Assembly: GCA_009781325.1 (NCBI GenBank)
Contig: WQYJ01000083.1
Location: forward strand, 1 to 8,089
From: Propionibacteriaceae bacterium
GTDB taxonomy: Bacteria > Actinomycetota > Actinomycetes > Propionibacteriales > Propionibacteriaceae
Direction of reading: 5' to 3'
Length of the DNA: 8,089 nt
Made by a program: the position numbers and the translations under genes. Every line of letters begins with the position of its first letter. The first letter of the stretch is position 1. The notes beneath the pieces are model-generated. The model had not been told where the DNA came from. It did no database searches and worked only from the letters and a program-made list of their open reading frames with translations. Below are positions 1 to 7,033 of the stretch, one piece after another.

Positions 1-465
1 GGCTGCCACACCGGGCTTGAACTGCCCGAGAGCCCCAGTTCGACTGCGCGTACCCTCCGGGAAGATCAGCAGGGGAATCCCAGCATCGAGCAGACGCCCA
101 GTGAGACCGCGGCGGCTCGTACCTCCCTTGCGCTCAACCGGATAGGCATTGAAAAACAAGGATGTCGCCATCCCCTTGAGCTTCTTGTCGAAGAAATAGT
201 CAGCCGCCGCCCCGGTTGCCACATGCTTGGACAGCCGATGGGGCAGCGCCCCGAGAATCAAAGATGCATCTAGATGCGAAGAGTGGTTGGCGATAACGAT
301 GAAGGGTTCCTCCACATTGTCGAGAAGTTCCTTGCCGTGAACATGGACGCTGCACAGGCTCCAGACGAAAGACTTGAGCATCACATCCTGGGCGACGAAT
401 CGGGCCCCGGTCTTGATCGACGAGCGATAGGATTCAGGATTCTCGACTGCGGGAGTCTTTGCCAT
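1..465 (-). CDS. Lysophospholipid acyltransferase (PlsC family, 1-acyl-sn-glycerol-3-phosphate acyltransferase-like), 3' part outside window
   Basis: The frame is open from an ATG at 465-463 to the window edge, giving the first 155 residues. The acyltransferase signatures are plain: NHSSHLD at residues 60-66 (the catalytic HX4D motif, with H61 and D66) and FPEGTRSR at about 135-142, the acyl-acceptor binding motif. PlsC-family enzymes move an acyl chain from acyl-CoA or acyl-ACP to a lysophospholipid at the membrane, usually making phosphatidic acid. No clear membrane helix precedes the HX4D box, so membrane contact may be peripheral. The start overlaps the stop of the upstream SDR gene in a TAATG, and a GAGG about 8 nt upstream, within the SDR gene, can act as ribosome site, so coupled translation is likely. 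The family call is secure. The exact substrate is not, since some members acylate other lipids, and the C-terminus is not visible. Confidence 0.93.
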   Translation of the reverse strand, partial: MAKTPAVENPESYRSSIKTGARFVAQDVMLKSFVWSLCSVHVHGKELLDNVEEPFIVIANHSSHLDASLILGALPHRLSKHVATGAAADYFFDKKLKGMATSLFFNAYPVERKGGTSRRGLTGRLLDAGIPLLIFPEGTRSRTGALGQFKPGVAA

Positions 466-1232
466 TATGACCTCGAACTTGTCAGTTTTCGCGATATCCA
501 GCGGATAGTACGACGGGGGAGGAAATGACCGACCCCGACTGCGAATCCCCACTTTGCCGTGGGAATAGACAATACTTTACCCGCTTCCAAGTCTTTCAAG
601 GCACGTCTCACCAGAGCGTCAATATCTATCCAGACCAGATCCGGAAGGTTGTGGGCTTTCACACCGCCGCGGGTGTGGAATTCGGTTTTCACCCAACCCG
701 GAAGTACGGCGGTGACCTTGACCCCCGTACCTCTCAGTTCATTCGACAAACCCTCGGTGTAAACAGTCGCCCACGCCTTGATCGCCGAGTAGTTACCGGT
801 CGTGATCGAAGCAGATGAACTGGTTACATTCAGGATGGAGCCATACCCGCGTGCCTTCATCGCACGCCCGGCAGCACCACCAAGAATCAGTACGGCTAGG
901 CACATCACATCGATGGCGCGCTCATGGATGGAAATGTCCTCGATCATCAGCGAATCATGGACAGCAAAACCTGCGTTGTTAATCAGCATGTCGATCGGCC
1001 GATCCGCATCCTCGATCCGCGCTGCGAGGGCCAAAACATCCTCCCGCTTCGCCAAATCGGTGGGAATGACTTCCACAGAAATACCGTATTTAGCGGTGAA
1101 TTCCTCGGCGATCTTCAGTAAACCAGCCTCATCACGGGAGGCAAGGACGAGATCATACCCCTTCTGCGCGAGGGCCTTTGCGAAGGCGTGGCCAATTCCG
1201 ACAGTGCCCCCTGTGATGAGTGCGGTGGTCAT
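465..1232 (-). CDS. Short-chain dehydrogenase/reductase (SDR family, NAD(P)-dependent)
   Basis: This 255-residue protein has the usual length of a classical SDR. Residues 7-14 (TGGTVGIG) are the glycine-rich nucleotide-binding loop, NNAG at 85-88 is the central SDR motif, and Y148 with K152 (YSAIK) is the catalytic pair. The catalytic serine lies in the SSS run at 138-140, slightly closer to the tyrosine than in textbook SDRs. An arginine after the second strand (ASRD, 31-34) suggests preference for NADP(H); this is inference. The C-terminus is basic and partly hydrophobic (about 236-255) and could sit on the membrane. The start is supported by an AGGTGA (complement of 1242-1247) 9 nt upstream, inside the end of ackA. 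The ackA stop is 1 nt before the start, and its own stop overlaps the acyltransferase start. The substrate cannot be read from the sequence; the acyltransferase neighbour would fit a lipid or fatty-acyl substrate, but that is only a guess. Confidence 0.93.
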   Translation of the reverse strand: MTTALITGGTVGIGHAFAKALAQKGYDLVLASRDEAGLLKIAEEFTAKYGISVEVIPTDLAKREDVLALAARIEDADRPIDMLINNAGFAVHDSLMIEDISIHERAIDVMCLAVLILGGAAGRAMKARGYGSILNVTSSSASITTGNYSAIKAWATVYTEGLSNELRGTGVKVTAVLPGWVKTEFHTRGGVKAHNLPDLVWIDIDALVRRALKDLEAGKVLSIPTAKWGFAVGVGHFLPRRTIRWISRKLTSSRS

Positions 1233-1233
1233 A

Positions 1234-2421
1234 TCAGTTGATCACCTGGAAGGTTTCCCTGGCCATAGCCAGTTCCTCATTCGTTGGTACGACCAGGACA
1301 GCAATCGATGAATCATCGGCAGAGATCAGCGTGGGCACCTTGTTACGCGGAGTATTGCGCTCCGGATCCAGGCGTACTCCCAGACCATTGAGCCGCGCAA
1401 TGATCAGTTCACGTGTCCTATTGGCATTCTCTCCCACGCCTGCAGTGAAGACGATCGCATCGACCCGCCCCAGAACTGCCATATACGAGCCGATATAGCT
1501 GATCAGGCGGTGTACATAGACATCATGAGCGAGCTGCGCATGCTCGTCACCAGCATCGATCTTGTCCCACAGATCACGGAAGTCCGAAGACCCGTCAGCC
1601 AACCCCGACAGCCCCGACTGCTTGTTCAGCAAGGCGTCAACCTCCTGGGAATCCATCCCGGCTTCGCGCTGAAGGTACGAGAAGAGTCCAGGATCAACGT
1701 CACCGGAACGGGTGCCCATCACCAGCCCAGCCAACGGAGTCAACCCCATGGACGTATCCACAGCAACCCCGCCTTGAACCGCTGAGATGGATGCACCGTT
1801 TCCGAGATGGCACACAATCTGATTGAACCCCTCCAGATCGCGCTCCATGAATTGGGCAGCCTTCTTCGAGACATAGCTGTGGGAGGTGCCGTGGAAACCG
1901 TACTTTCGGATGTGATACTTCACCGCAGTGTCGTGATCGATGGCATAGGTGTATGCCTCAGGAGGCAGAGTTGAGAAGAAAGCCGTATCGAAGATCGCCA
2001 CATGGGGGATATCCGGCAGCATCTTCTGGGCCGCCTTGATCCCTGCAATACCCGGAGGGTTGTGCAGAGGTGCGAGCTCGGACAGGTCTGTGAGACCATC
2101 GATGACATCCTGGGTGATCAGAGTGGTCGCACGGAAACGCTCACCACCGTGGACAGCACGATGGCCGACAGCGACAACCGTACTTAGAGAAGGTCCCCAA
2201 AGATCAAAAGCCCTTGTTACCAAGGCCAAAGCTTCCGTATGATCTTTGATTGTCTCATCAATTCGATACAACAGTCCCTGGGTGGTGTGGGTCAGGTTCC
2301 CAAACGCCAGGCCGATCTTTTCGATCAGGCCTGAAGCCAGAACCTCTTCGGTATCAACATCGATCATCTGGTACTTCACCGATGAGGAACCGCAGTTCAA
2401 CACAAGAATTGGAGTAGGCAT
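1234..2421 (-). CDS. ackA: Acetate kinase
   Basis: AckA converts acetyl phosphate plus ADP to acetate plus ATP, the energy-conserving last step of the Pta-AckA pathway in the cytoplasm, and it can run backwards. The 395 residues match the family length of about 400. Diagnostic motifs are all present: N9 in NCGSSSVKY near the N-terminus, GHRAVHGGE at 86-94 with R88, the catalytic aspartate D145 in FDTAFF, GFHGTSH at 175-181 with H177, MGTRSGDVDP at 235-244 with R238, and the metal-binding glutamate in TNEE near 380-383. No key residue is missing. It lies 58 nt downstream of pta, the standard partner, and is followed 1 nt later by the SDR gene. The start has an excellent ribosome site, AAGGAGG, 5 nt upstream. 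Confidence 0.99.
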   Translation of the reverse strand: MPTPILVLNCGSSSVKYQMIDVDTEEVLASGLIEKIGLAFGNLTHTTQGLLYRIDETIKDHTEALALVTRAFDLWGPSLSTVVAVGHRAVHGGERFRATTLITQDVIDGLTDLSELAPLHNPPGIAGIKAAQKMLPDIPHVAIFDTAFFSTLPPEAYTYAIDHDTAVKYHIRKYGFHGTSHSYVSKKAAQFMERDLEGFNQIVCHLGNGASISAVQGGVAVDTSMGLTPLAGLVMGTRSGDVDPGLFSYLQREAGMDSQEVDALLNKQSGLSGLADGSSDFRDLWDKIDAGDEHAQLAHDVYVHRLISYIGSYMAVLGRVDAIVFTAGVGENANRTRELIIARLNGLGVRLDPERNTPRNKVPTLISADDSSIAVLVVPTNEELAMARETFQVIN

Positions 2422-2426
2422 GTTTC

Positions 2427-2433
2427 CCTCCTT
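2427..2433 (-). promoter_or_regulatory. Ribosome binding site of ackA
   Basis: On the minus strand the sequence reads AAGGAGG followed by GAAAC and the ATG. This is a near-perfect anti-16S match at 5 nt spacing and fixes the ackA start. It is the strongest ribosome site in the operon, which suggests that ackA is translated independently and well, while the genes behind it rely on weaker or overlapping sites. Confidence 0.9.
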
Positions 2434-2446
2434 GTCTACTCACATA

Positions 2447-2461
2447 GGGCAGTCACTGCCC
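2447..2461. promoter_or_regulatory. 15-nt perfect palindrome in the pta-ackA gap
   Basis: GGGCAGT-C-ACTGCCC is a perfect inverted repeat with 7-nt arms around one centre base, placed in the 58-nt space between the pta stop and the ackA ribosome site. As DNA it resembles a dimeric regulator site. As RNA it could fold into a short hairpin of 6 pairs with a 3-nt loop. No U-run follows on the minus strand, so it is not a standard terminator. A function is inferred from symmetry and place only. Confidence 0.4.
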
Positions 2462-2479
2462 ACTGAATATGTACGCGCT

Positions 2480-4138
2480 CTATGACTCTTTCTTCGCTGG
2501 TAAGTCTTCCTGAGCTTGGATTGCCGTAATAGCGACAGTGTTTACAATATCAGCCACCAGCGCCCCGCGCGAAAGGTCGTTCACCGGCTTGCGAAGCCCC
2601 TGGAGGATTGGGCCGATAGCAAGTGCATTAGCAGTACGCTGAACTGCCTTGTATGTGATGTTTCCGGTGTTCAAATCCGGGAAAACGAAGACTGTCGCAT
2701 GACCGGCAACAACCGAATCCGGAAGCTTGGTCTTCGCCACAGTTTCGTCCACAGCGGCATCGAACTGGATGGGTCCTTCTGCTGGGAGTTCGGGGGCACG
2801 CTCATGCAAGATTTGGTACGCCTCGCGCACCATGTCCACATCCGGACCAAACCCCGACAGCCCAGTCGAATAGGAGAGCAGGGCCACCCGAGGCTCGATC
2901 CCGAAGGAGGCAGCCGTACCCGCTGAAGCGATGGCGATGTCAGCGAGATTCTCTTCCGAAGGATTGGTGTTGACCGCGCAGTCAGCAAAAACGAGTACGC
3001 GGTCCGGCAGACACATCAGGAAGTACCCCGACACGATGTTCACCCCAGGCTTGGTCTTGATGAACTCCAGGGACGGTCGGATCGTATTGGCGGTGGTGTG
3101 AATCGCTCCGGATACCATGCCGTCAGCCAGGCCCATGTGGATCATCATCGTCCCGAAGTACGACAGGTCTTTGAAGGTCTCACGGGCCTCGTCGACGGTG
3201 ATCCCCTTGTGAGCCCTCAACTTGGCGTACTCAGTCGCAAACTTGTCGAGCAGCCCGGGATCGGTGGGATCTTGGATCCTTGCCTTCGATAGGTCGAGTT
3301 CGAGTTCGAGGGCGCGGGCCTGAATCTCGGCACGGTTGCCCAGCAGAATGATGTCGGCAATCTCGCGCTTGAGGATGATCGAAGCTGAGGTCAGAATCCG
3401 GTCATCAGTGCTTTCTGGAAGTACGATGGTGCGCTTGTCAGCACGGGCACGCTGCATAAGTTCGTACTGGAACATCAGCGGGGTGCGTACTGTTGACTTC
3501 GCAGCTTCCAGCATGGCGGGGAATCCGTCAGGCATCTTTGCCATGGAAGCGACCACCCCCGGAACTGTTTCGGCGATGGGCCAAGGCAGATCAGCGAGAG
3601 CTTCCTTGTAATCATCGAGATAGTCAGCATCCAGCCCAACAGCGACCACGCCCAGGGAAACCAGGGAAGCCTGGTTAATCTCATCTTGGGCAAAATCGAG
3701 AGAGAAGTGCAGGTCAGCCGGAGTCCTGCCGCGCCCGGAGACGACCAGCAGAGTTGGGGTATTCAAGTTGGCGGCGATGCGTACATTGAGAGCAAACTCA
3801 ATCGGTTGGATCACATCGGCATAATCCGAGCCAAGAATGACAACGGAGTCGAATTGGCTCTTCAGAGCTTCGAACTTCATGATGATGTCGGTAATGGCGG
3901 CTTCGATGTCTTCGCGGATGTGGGCATAGGTGACCCCGCATCCGGAGTTATAGTCCTGCCCAGTGTCGGCAGTCTCGAGCATGGTTTCAAGGGTTGAGTC
4001 GTACGCATCAGTACGCATGATGGGGCGGAAAGCCCCAACTCGCAGGCCTGCTTTGGTCAAGGATTCAATTGCCCCCAATGCAATAGCCGACTTTCCCAGC
4101 ATGGCTTCTGGTGCAAGAACATACACGCTATTTGTCAT
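2480..4138 (-). CDS. pta: Phosphate acetyltransferase
   Basis: Pta exchanges acetyl-CoA and phosphate for acetyl phosphate and CoA, feeding AckA, which is encoded directly downstream. Counting from the chosen start there are 552 residues in two parts. The N-terminal part (about 1-215) is a BioD/CobQ-like P-loop domain with APEAMLGKS at 9-17 and AFRPI at 36-40. The C-terminal part (about 219-552) is the catalytic PTA domain with VLPES at 239-243, GMVSGA at 340-345, ADCAVN at 385-390, LSYSTG at 421-426, FPDLNTGN at 486-493 and PVNDLSRG at 518-525. The DRTGG domain found between these parts in E. coli-type enzymes of about 700 residues appears to be absent. A start 10 codons upstream (ATG ending at 4168) is possible, but only the start at 4138 has a ribosome-site match (GGTAGG, 9 nt upstream) and begins right at the first strand of the P-loop domain. 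It is probably the first gene of the operon. Confidence 0.97.
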   Translation of the reverse strand: MTNSVYVLAPEAMLGKSAIALGAIESLTKAGLRVGAFRPIMRTDAYDSTLETMLETADTGQDYNSGCGVTYAHIREDIEAAITDIIMKFEALKSQFDSVVILGSDYADVIQPIEFALNVRIAANLNTPTLLVVSGRGRTPADLHFSLDFAQDEINQASLVSLGVVAVGLDADYLDDYKEALADLPWPIAETVPGVVASMAKMPDGFPAMLEAAKSTVRTPLMFQYELMQRARADKRTIVLPESTDDRILTSASIILKREIADIILLGNRAEIQARALELELDLSKARIQDPTDPGLLDKFATEYAKLRAHKGITVDEARETFKDLSYFGTMMIHMGLADGMVSGAIHTTANTIRPSLEFIKTKPGVNIVSGYFLMCLPDRVLVFADCAVNTNPSEENLADIAIASAGTAASFGIEPRVALLSYSTGLSGFGPDVDMVREAYQILHERAPELPAEGPIQFDAAVDETVAKTKLPDSVVAGHATVFVFPDLNTGNITYKAVQRTANALAIGPILQGLRKPVNDLSRGALVADIVNTVAITAIQAQEDLPAKKES

Positions 4139-4190
4139 AATGAAAAACCTACCAGTTTTCCCCGGCATTCGACCACGATCAATATCTGTT

Positions 4191-4220
4191 TTGCTCCTAT
4201 GGATATCACACTGCTACTCT
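4191..4220 (+). promoter_or_regulatory. Candidate promoter of the repeat-protein gene
   Basis: TTGCTC (4191-4196), an 18-nt spacer and TACTCT (4215-4220) with an upstream TG (4212-4213) resemble a -35 box and an extended -10 box. The match is weak. If real, the transcript would start near 4227 and carry a leader of about 120 nt holding both inverted repeats described below. I found no convincing promoter for pta on the other strand, although it must lie in or near 4139-4348. Confidence 0.25.
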
Positions 4221-4241
4221 GGAAAAGACAGGAGGGTCCCA

Positions 4242-4258
4242 GTTCACCGTATGTGAAC
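4242..4258. promoter_or_regulatory. Operator-like inverted repeat GTTCAC-N5-GTGAAC
   Basis: Perfect 6-nt arms with a 5-nt spacer (CGTAT) give a 17-bp dyad, a size typical of binding sites for dimeric helix-turn-helix regulators. It lies about 100 nt upstream of both pta and the repeat-protein gene and could affect either one. The symmetry is seen directly; the binding role is inference, and no regulator gene is in the window. Confidence 0.4.
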
Positions 4259-4303
4259 CGAGATCTGGTGGCTTTCACAACGGAAGACACCGTGACAACA
4301 GTC

Positions 4304-4320
4304 GACGCAGATTCTGCGTC
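4304..4320. promoter_or_regulatory. 17-nt perfect palindrome GACGCAGA-T-TCTGCGTC
   Basis: The arms are 8 nt and perfect around a single central base. It ends 14 nt before the ribosome site (4335-4340) and 28 nt before the start codon of the repeat-protein gene. It could be an operator, or a leader hairpin of 7 pairs with a 3-nt loop standing just upstream of the ribosome site. No U-run follows, so termination is unlikely. Confidence 0.45.
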
Positions 4321-4334
4321 CCGGACTCTCAATG

Positions 4335-4340
4335 TGGAGG
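4335..4340 (+). promoter_or_regulatory. Ribosome binding site that sets the start of the repeat protein
   Basis: TGGAGG lies 8 nt before the ATG at 4349. This picks 4349 over the ATG at 4199, which lies in the same open frame but has no ribosome-site match and would add 50 residues in front of the signal sequence. Confidence 0.8.
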
Positions 4341-4348
4341 TTTTCTCG

Positions 4349-7033
4349 ATGTCCGTCCTGTCTCAATCACAATCACACACGCCCACGAAGAAGCGCCGTG
4401 TTGGTCGAACCCTCGTAGCTACCACGGTAGCTGCTGCCTTGTTTGTTGTCGGTGTGATCGTCGCAGTTCCTGCCCCGGTGGATCTCGCCAACGGAGAAGA
4501 TGCTCGTCTGGCCTTAGACTCAGATGGGATCCTCCAACAGCGTGGCGAGACTAGGTCTATGGAGGAACCCGCGCAGACTGCGCCACCTTTGACAGCATCA
4601 GTCGTGACGGTAACAGGGAAAACCAGTGCCTCGGTGGTGATCACTGGCACTGCCACGACAGGTTCTACCCTGACAGCGTCGGTGACTAATGTTGTTCCCT
4701 CCTCGGGTGCAACCATTACCTATCAGTGGTACCGCGATGGGTGGACGATTACTGGTGCGACGAGCCAGACTTACACAATTACGCAGGCTGATGCTGGTTC
4801 GAGCTTCCAGGTGCTGGTCATTGTGATGTCGTTTGGATGGGAGTCATCCTTGAACCTGTCGGAGTCGGTTGCAGTGACAGGCCAGATAGCTGCCGTCGTG
4901 TCTCTGAGTGGAACTCCTATGCCCGGCTATGCTCTGACGGCGTGGGCATCGAATGTTGTTCCATCCTGGGGTGCAGTACTGAGCTATCAATGGATGCGTA
5001 ATGGGGTGGCGATCCCTGGTGAAATATATCAGAGGTATTTTGTCATGGACACCGATGTTGGCTCGGTCATCGAGGCACAGGTCACGGTGTCTGTTGCTGG
5101 GTGTACTCCGTTGGTGAAGACAACCGGGGGGATGACTGTGAAGGGAGGAACAACCTATGCTTCGGTGTATATCAAGGGGACCGCTACTCCAGGGGCTGCC
5201 TTGACGATTGGGGTGATTAGTCTTCTTCCGTCTTATGCCACCATGACGTACCAGTGGTTGCGTGATGGGCAGACGATCCCTGGTGCAACGAACTCTAGCT
5301 ACACAGTAGCCAAGACTGATATTGGTACGAATATCAGTGCAAGGGTTACTGTGGCAGCGCCTGGATGGACTGGGAGCTGGACTATGGCTTCCGGCCTTCT
5401 AGTGAAAGATAAGACATCTGTCTCAGTAGAGATCATAGGAACCGGAGCCGAGGGTTCTACCCTGACAGCATCAGTGAACAATGTTGTTCCATCTTCTGGT
5501 GCAACGTTGGCATATCAATGGTTACGTGATGGTGAGGTGATTGCGGGTGCGACGAACCCAACTTACACACCGGTTGCTTCGGATAGCACGAGGAACATTC
5601 AGGTACGAGTTACCGTGTCTGCCGCAGGTTGGGTCGAGTCAATCGCAACATCCTGGGGTGTATTTGTGCCGGGAGACACCAGCGTCTCAGTGAATATCTA
5701 TGGGACCGCCAAGGTCGGATCGTCACTGTCAGCTGTGGTAAGCAATGCTGTTCCTTCCTACGGTGGGCAACTGGCTTTTCAGTGGTTCCGTGATGGGCAG
5801 GTGGTTTCGGGTGCAACGGGTTCTACCTACTTCATTACTGAGGCTGATATTTCGTTGGAAATCCAGGTGAGGGCGACCCTGACTTGCCCTGGGTGGACTC
5901 CGTCAAGCGCAACAGACTCGATTGGGACAGTGAGCGGAACAACCATTGCATTAGTGTGGATCACAGGTGTCGCCGCTCCGGGCTCTACCCTGACAGCTTC
6001 GCTGACTGATGTTCTTCCATCCACCGGTGCAATGTTCACATATCAGTGGTTCCGTGATGGGCAGGAGGTCTTGGGTGCAATGAACCAGTCCTATGTCGTT
6101 TCTGAGACCGAGCGCGGTGCGAGTATCACTGTGCAGGTCAGTGTGGCAGCGACCGGATGGAGTCCGAACACGTATGTGTCTTTACCGGTTGTCGTGGCTA
6201 GCACTGCCACTGCCTCAGTGTCGATCACGGGAACTGTGGCCCAGGGCTCTACCTTGACCGCTACTGTGACTAATCTGACTCCGGCGAATGCGACTGTGTT
6301 CTATCAGTGGCTGCGTAACGGGACTGCTATTTCGGGTGCTACAGCGAAGACCTATGTGCTGACAGCCTCAGACATTGCCGACATCCAAGTCCGGGTTCGG
6401 ATCACAGCTTCAGGGTGGCTGGAATCGACCACGACTTCTGCAGCGGTGAAACTCTATGGCACATCTAAGGTGGCAGCATCGATCATTGCGCCAAATCAGG
6501 TTTTGGAGGCTGGGGTTGTTTTGAAGGCTTCGGCTACGTCTGTTTCCCCGACGAATGCGACTGTGTCGTACCAGTGGTTGCGGGCAGGCGTTGCTATCAC
6601 CGGAGCGGTACAGTCGACCTACACTCTGGTCAGGCGTGATGCTGGTGAAAGCATCCAGGTTAGGGTGACAGCTAGCGCACCAGGATGGACCCCCTATTCA
6701 GCCGTGTCTGCAAGTGTGACTCCACCCAGGATCAAAGTGACAATCTCTGGGACTGTCGATTGGAAACAAACCCTCACAGCAAATGAGTCCTACTTGGGTT
6801 TGGACGGAGCACTCATGTCGTTCCAGTGGTACCGAGATGGAGTACCCATCCCTGGTGCGAGAGGGAAGACCTATGTTCTGGATCTTGCTGATAGCGGCAA
6901 AGAGATCCTAGTCAAGGTCCATGGTGTTGGTACGGGGGGGTGGGATGTGACCGTGGCGTCACCTCCGATTCCTCCATCCCAGACATGCATAATCCTTTTC
7001 ACCTGGCTGAGGGCTGCCGGTTATCTTAAATAG
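4349..7033 (+). CDS. Exported protein of nine tandem Ig-like YQWLRDG repeats, probable surface protein or adhesin with a damaged 3' end
   Basis: The chosen start gives 894 residues. Residues 14-17 (KKRR) and a hydrophobic stretch at about 21-40, followed by PAP, form a signal peptide or N-terminal anchor, so the protein acts outside the cell. After a polar linker (about 43-93) come nine repeats of about 88 residues, each of the pattern ITGT..GSTLTA, then YQW.RDG..I.GAT..TY, then D and an alternating strand ending in GW. The repeat tryptophans fall at 127, 215, 303, 391, 479, 567, 654, 743 and 827. Such repeats are beta-sandwich-like spacers in many actinobacterial secreted proteins; binding or stalk roles are inferred. 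No catalytic domain is visible. The C-terminus (about 876-894) leaves the repeat pattern and has no LPXTG motif, no final membrane helix and no basic tail. Repeat-like sequence continues in another frame after the stop, so the gene is probably truncated by a frameshifting deletion. Cysteines are few and unpaired. The gene is divergent from pta and ends before a strong terminator. Confidence 0.85.
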   Translation: MSVLSQSQSHTPTKKRRVGRTLVATTVAAALFVVGVIVAVPAPVDLANGEDARLALDSDGILQQRGETRSMEEPAQTAPPLTASVVTVTGKTSASVVITGTATTGSTLTASVTNVVPSSGATITYQWYRDGWTITGATSQTYTITQADAGSSFQVLVIVMSFGWESSLNLSESVAVTGQIAAVVSLSGTPMPGYALTAWASNVVPSWGAVLSYQWMRNGVAIPGEIYQRYFVMDTDVGSVIEAQVTVSVAGCTPLVKTTGGMTVKGGTTYASVYIKGTATPGAALTIGVISLLPSYATMTYQWLRDGQTIPGATNSSYTVAKTDIGTNISARVTVAAPGWTGSWTMASGLLVKDKTSVSVEIIGTGAEGSTLTASVNNVVPSSGATLAYQWLRDGEVIAGATNPTYTPVASDSTRNIQVRVTVSAAGWVESIATSWGVFVPGDTSVSVNIYGTAKVGSSLSAVVSNAVPSYGGQLAFQWFRDGQVVSGATGSTYFITEADISLEIQVRATLTCPGWTPSSATDSIGTVSGTTIALVWITGVAAPGSTLTASLTDVLPSTGAMFTYQWFRDGQEVLGAMNQSYVVSETERGASITVQVSVAATGWSPNTYVSLPVVVASTATASVSITGTVAQGSTLTATVTNLTPANATVFYQWLRNGTAISGATAKTYVLTASDIADIQVRVRITASGWLESTTTSAAVKLYGTSKVAASIIAPNQVLEAGVVLKASATSVSPTNATVSYQWLRAGVAITGAVQSTYTLVRRDAGESIQVRVTASAPGWTPYSAVSASVTPPRIKVTISGTVDWKQTLTANESYLGLDGALMSFQWYRDGVPIPGARGKTYVLDLADSGKEILVKVHGVGTGGWDVTVASPPIPPSQTCIILFTWLRAAGYLK
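4628..6973 (+). repeat. Tandem array of nine coding repeats, about 264 nt each
   Basis: Aligned on the ITGT motif, the units run 4628-4891, 4892-5158, 5159-5419, 5420-5683, 5684-5947, 5948-6211, 6212-6478, 6479-6730 and 6731-6973. The distance between YQW tryptophans is exactly 88 codons for the first six steps, then 87, 89 and 84. Conservation is partly at DNA level: GGYTCTACCCTGACAGC recurs at 4661, 5453 and 5981, which are whole multiples of 264 nt apart. Units 1, 4 and 6 are most alike in this block. Units 2, 8 and 9 are more diverged, which suggests an old array with some later exchange between units. Confidence 0.9.

Noticed and set aside
802..1311. Plus-strand open frame of 169 codons opposite the SDR and ackA 3' end
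   Set aside because: It lies antisense to two well-recognised genes, has low-complexity Ser/Ala/Arg content and no ribosome site or family motif, so it is a shadow of the real coding frames.
4139..4168. Ten extra N-terminal codons for Pta from the ATG ending at 4168
   Set aside because: No ribosome-site match precedes it, and the start at 4138 has GGTAGG at good spacing and begins at the first strand of the domain.
4199..4348. N-terminal extension of the repeat protein from the ATG at 4199
   Set aside because: The frame is open, but there is no ribosome-site match at 4199, the extension would precede a proper signal sequence, and the inverted repeats and candidate promoter fall within it. 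The ATG at 4349 has TGGAGG at 8 nt.
4628..6973. CRISPR array, because of regularly spaced repeats
   Set aside because: The period is 264 nt, within an open reading frame, and the conserved parts are codons of a protein repeat rather than short identical repeats with unique spacers.
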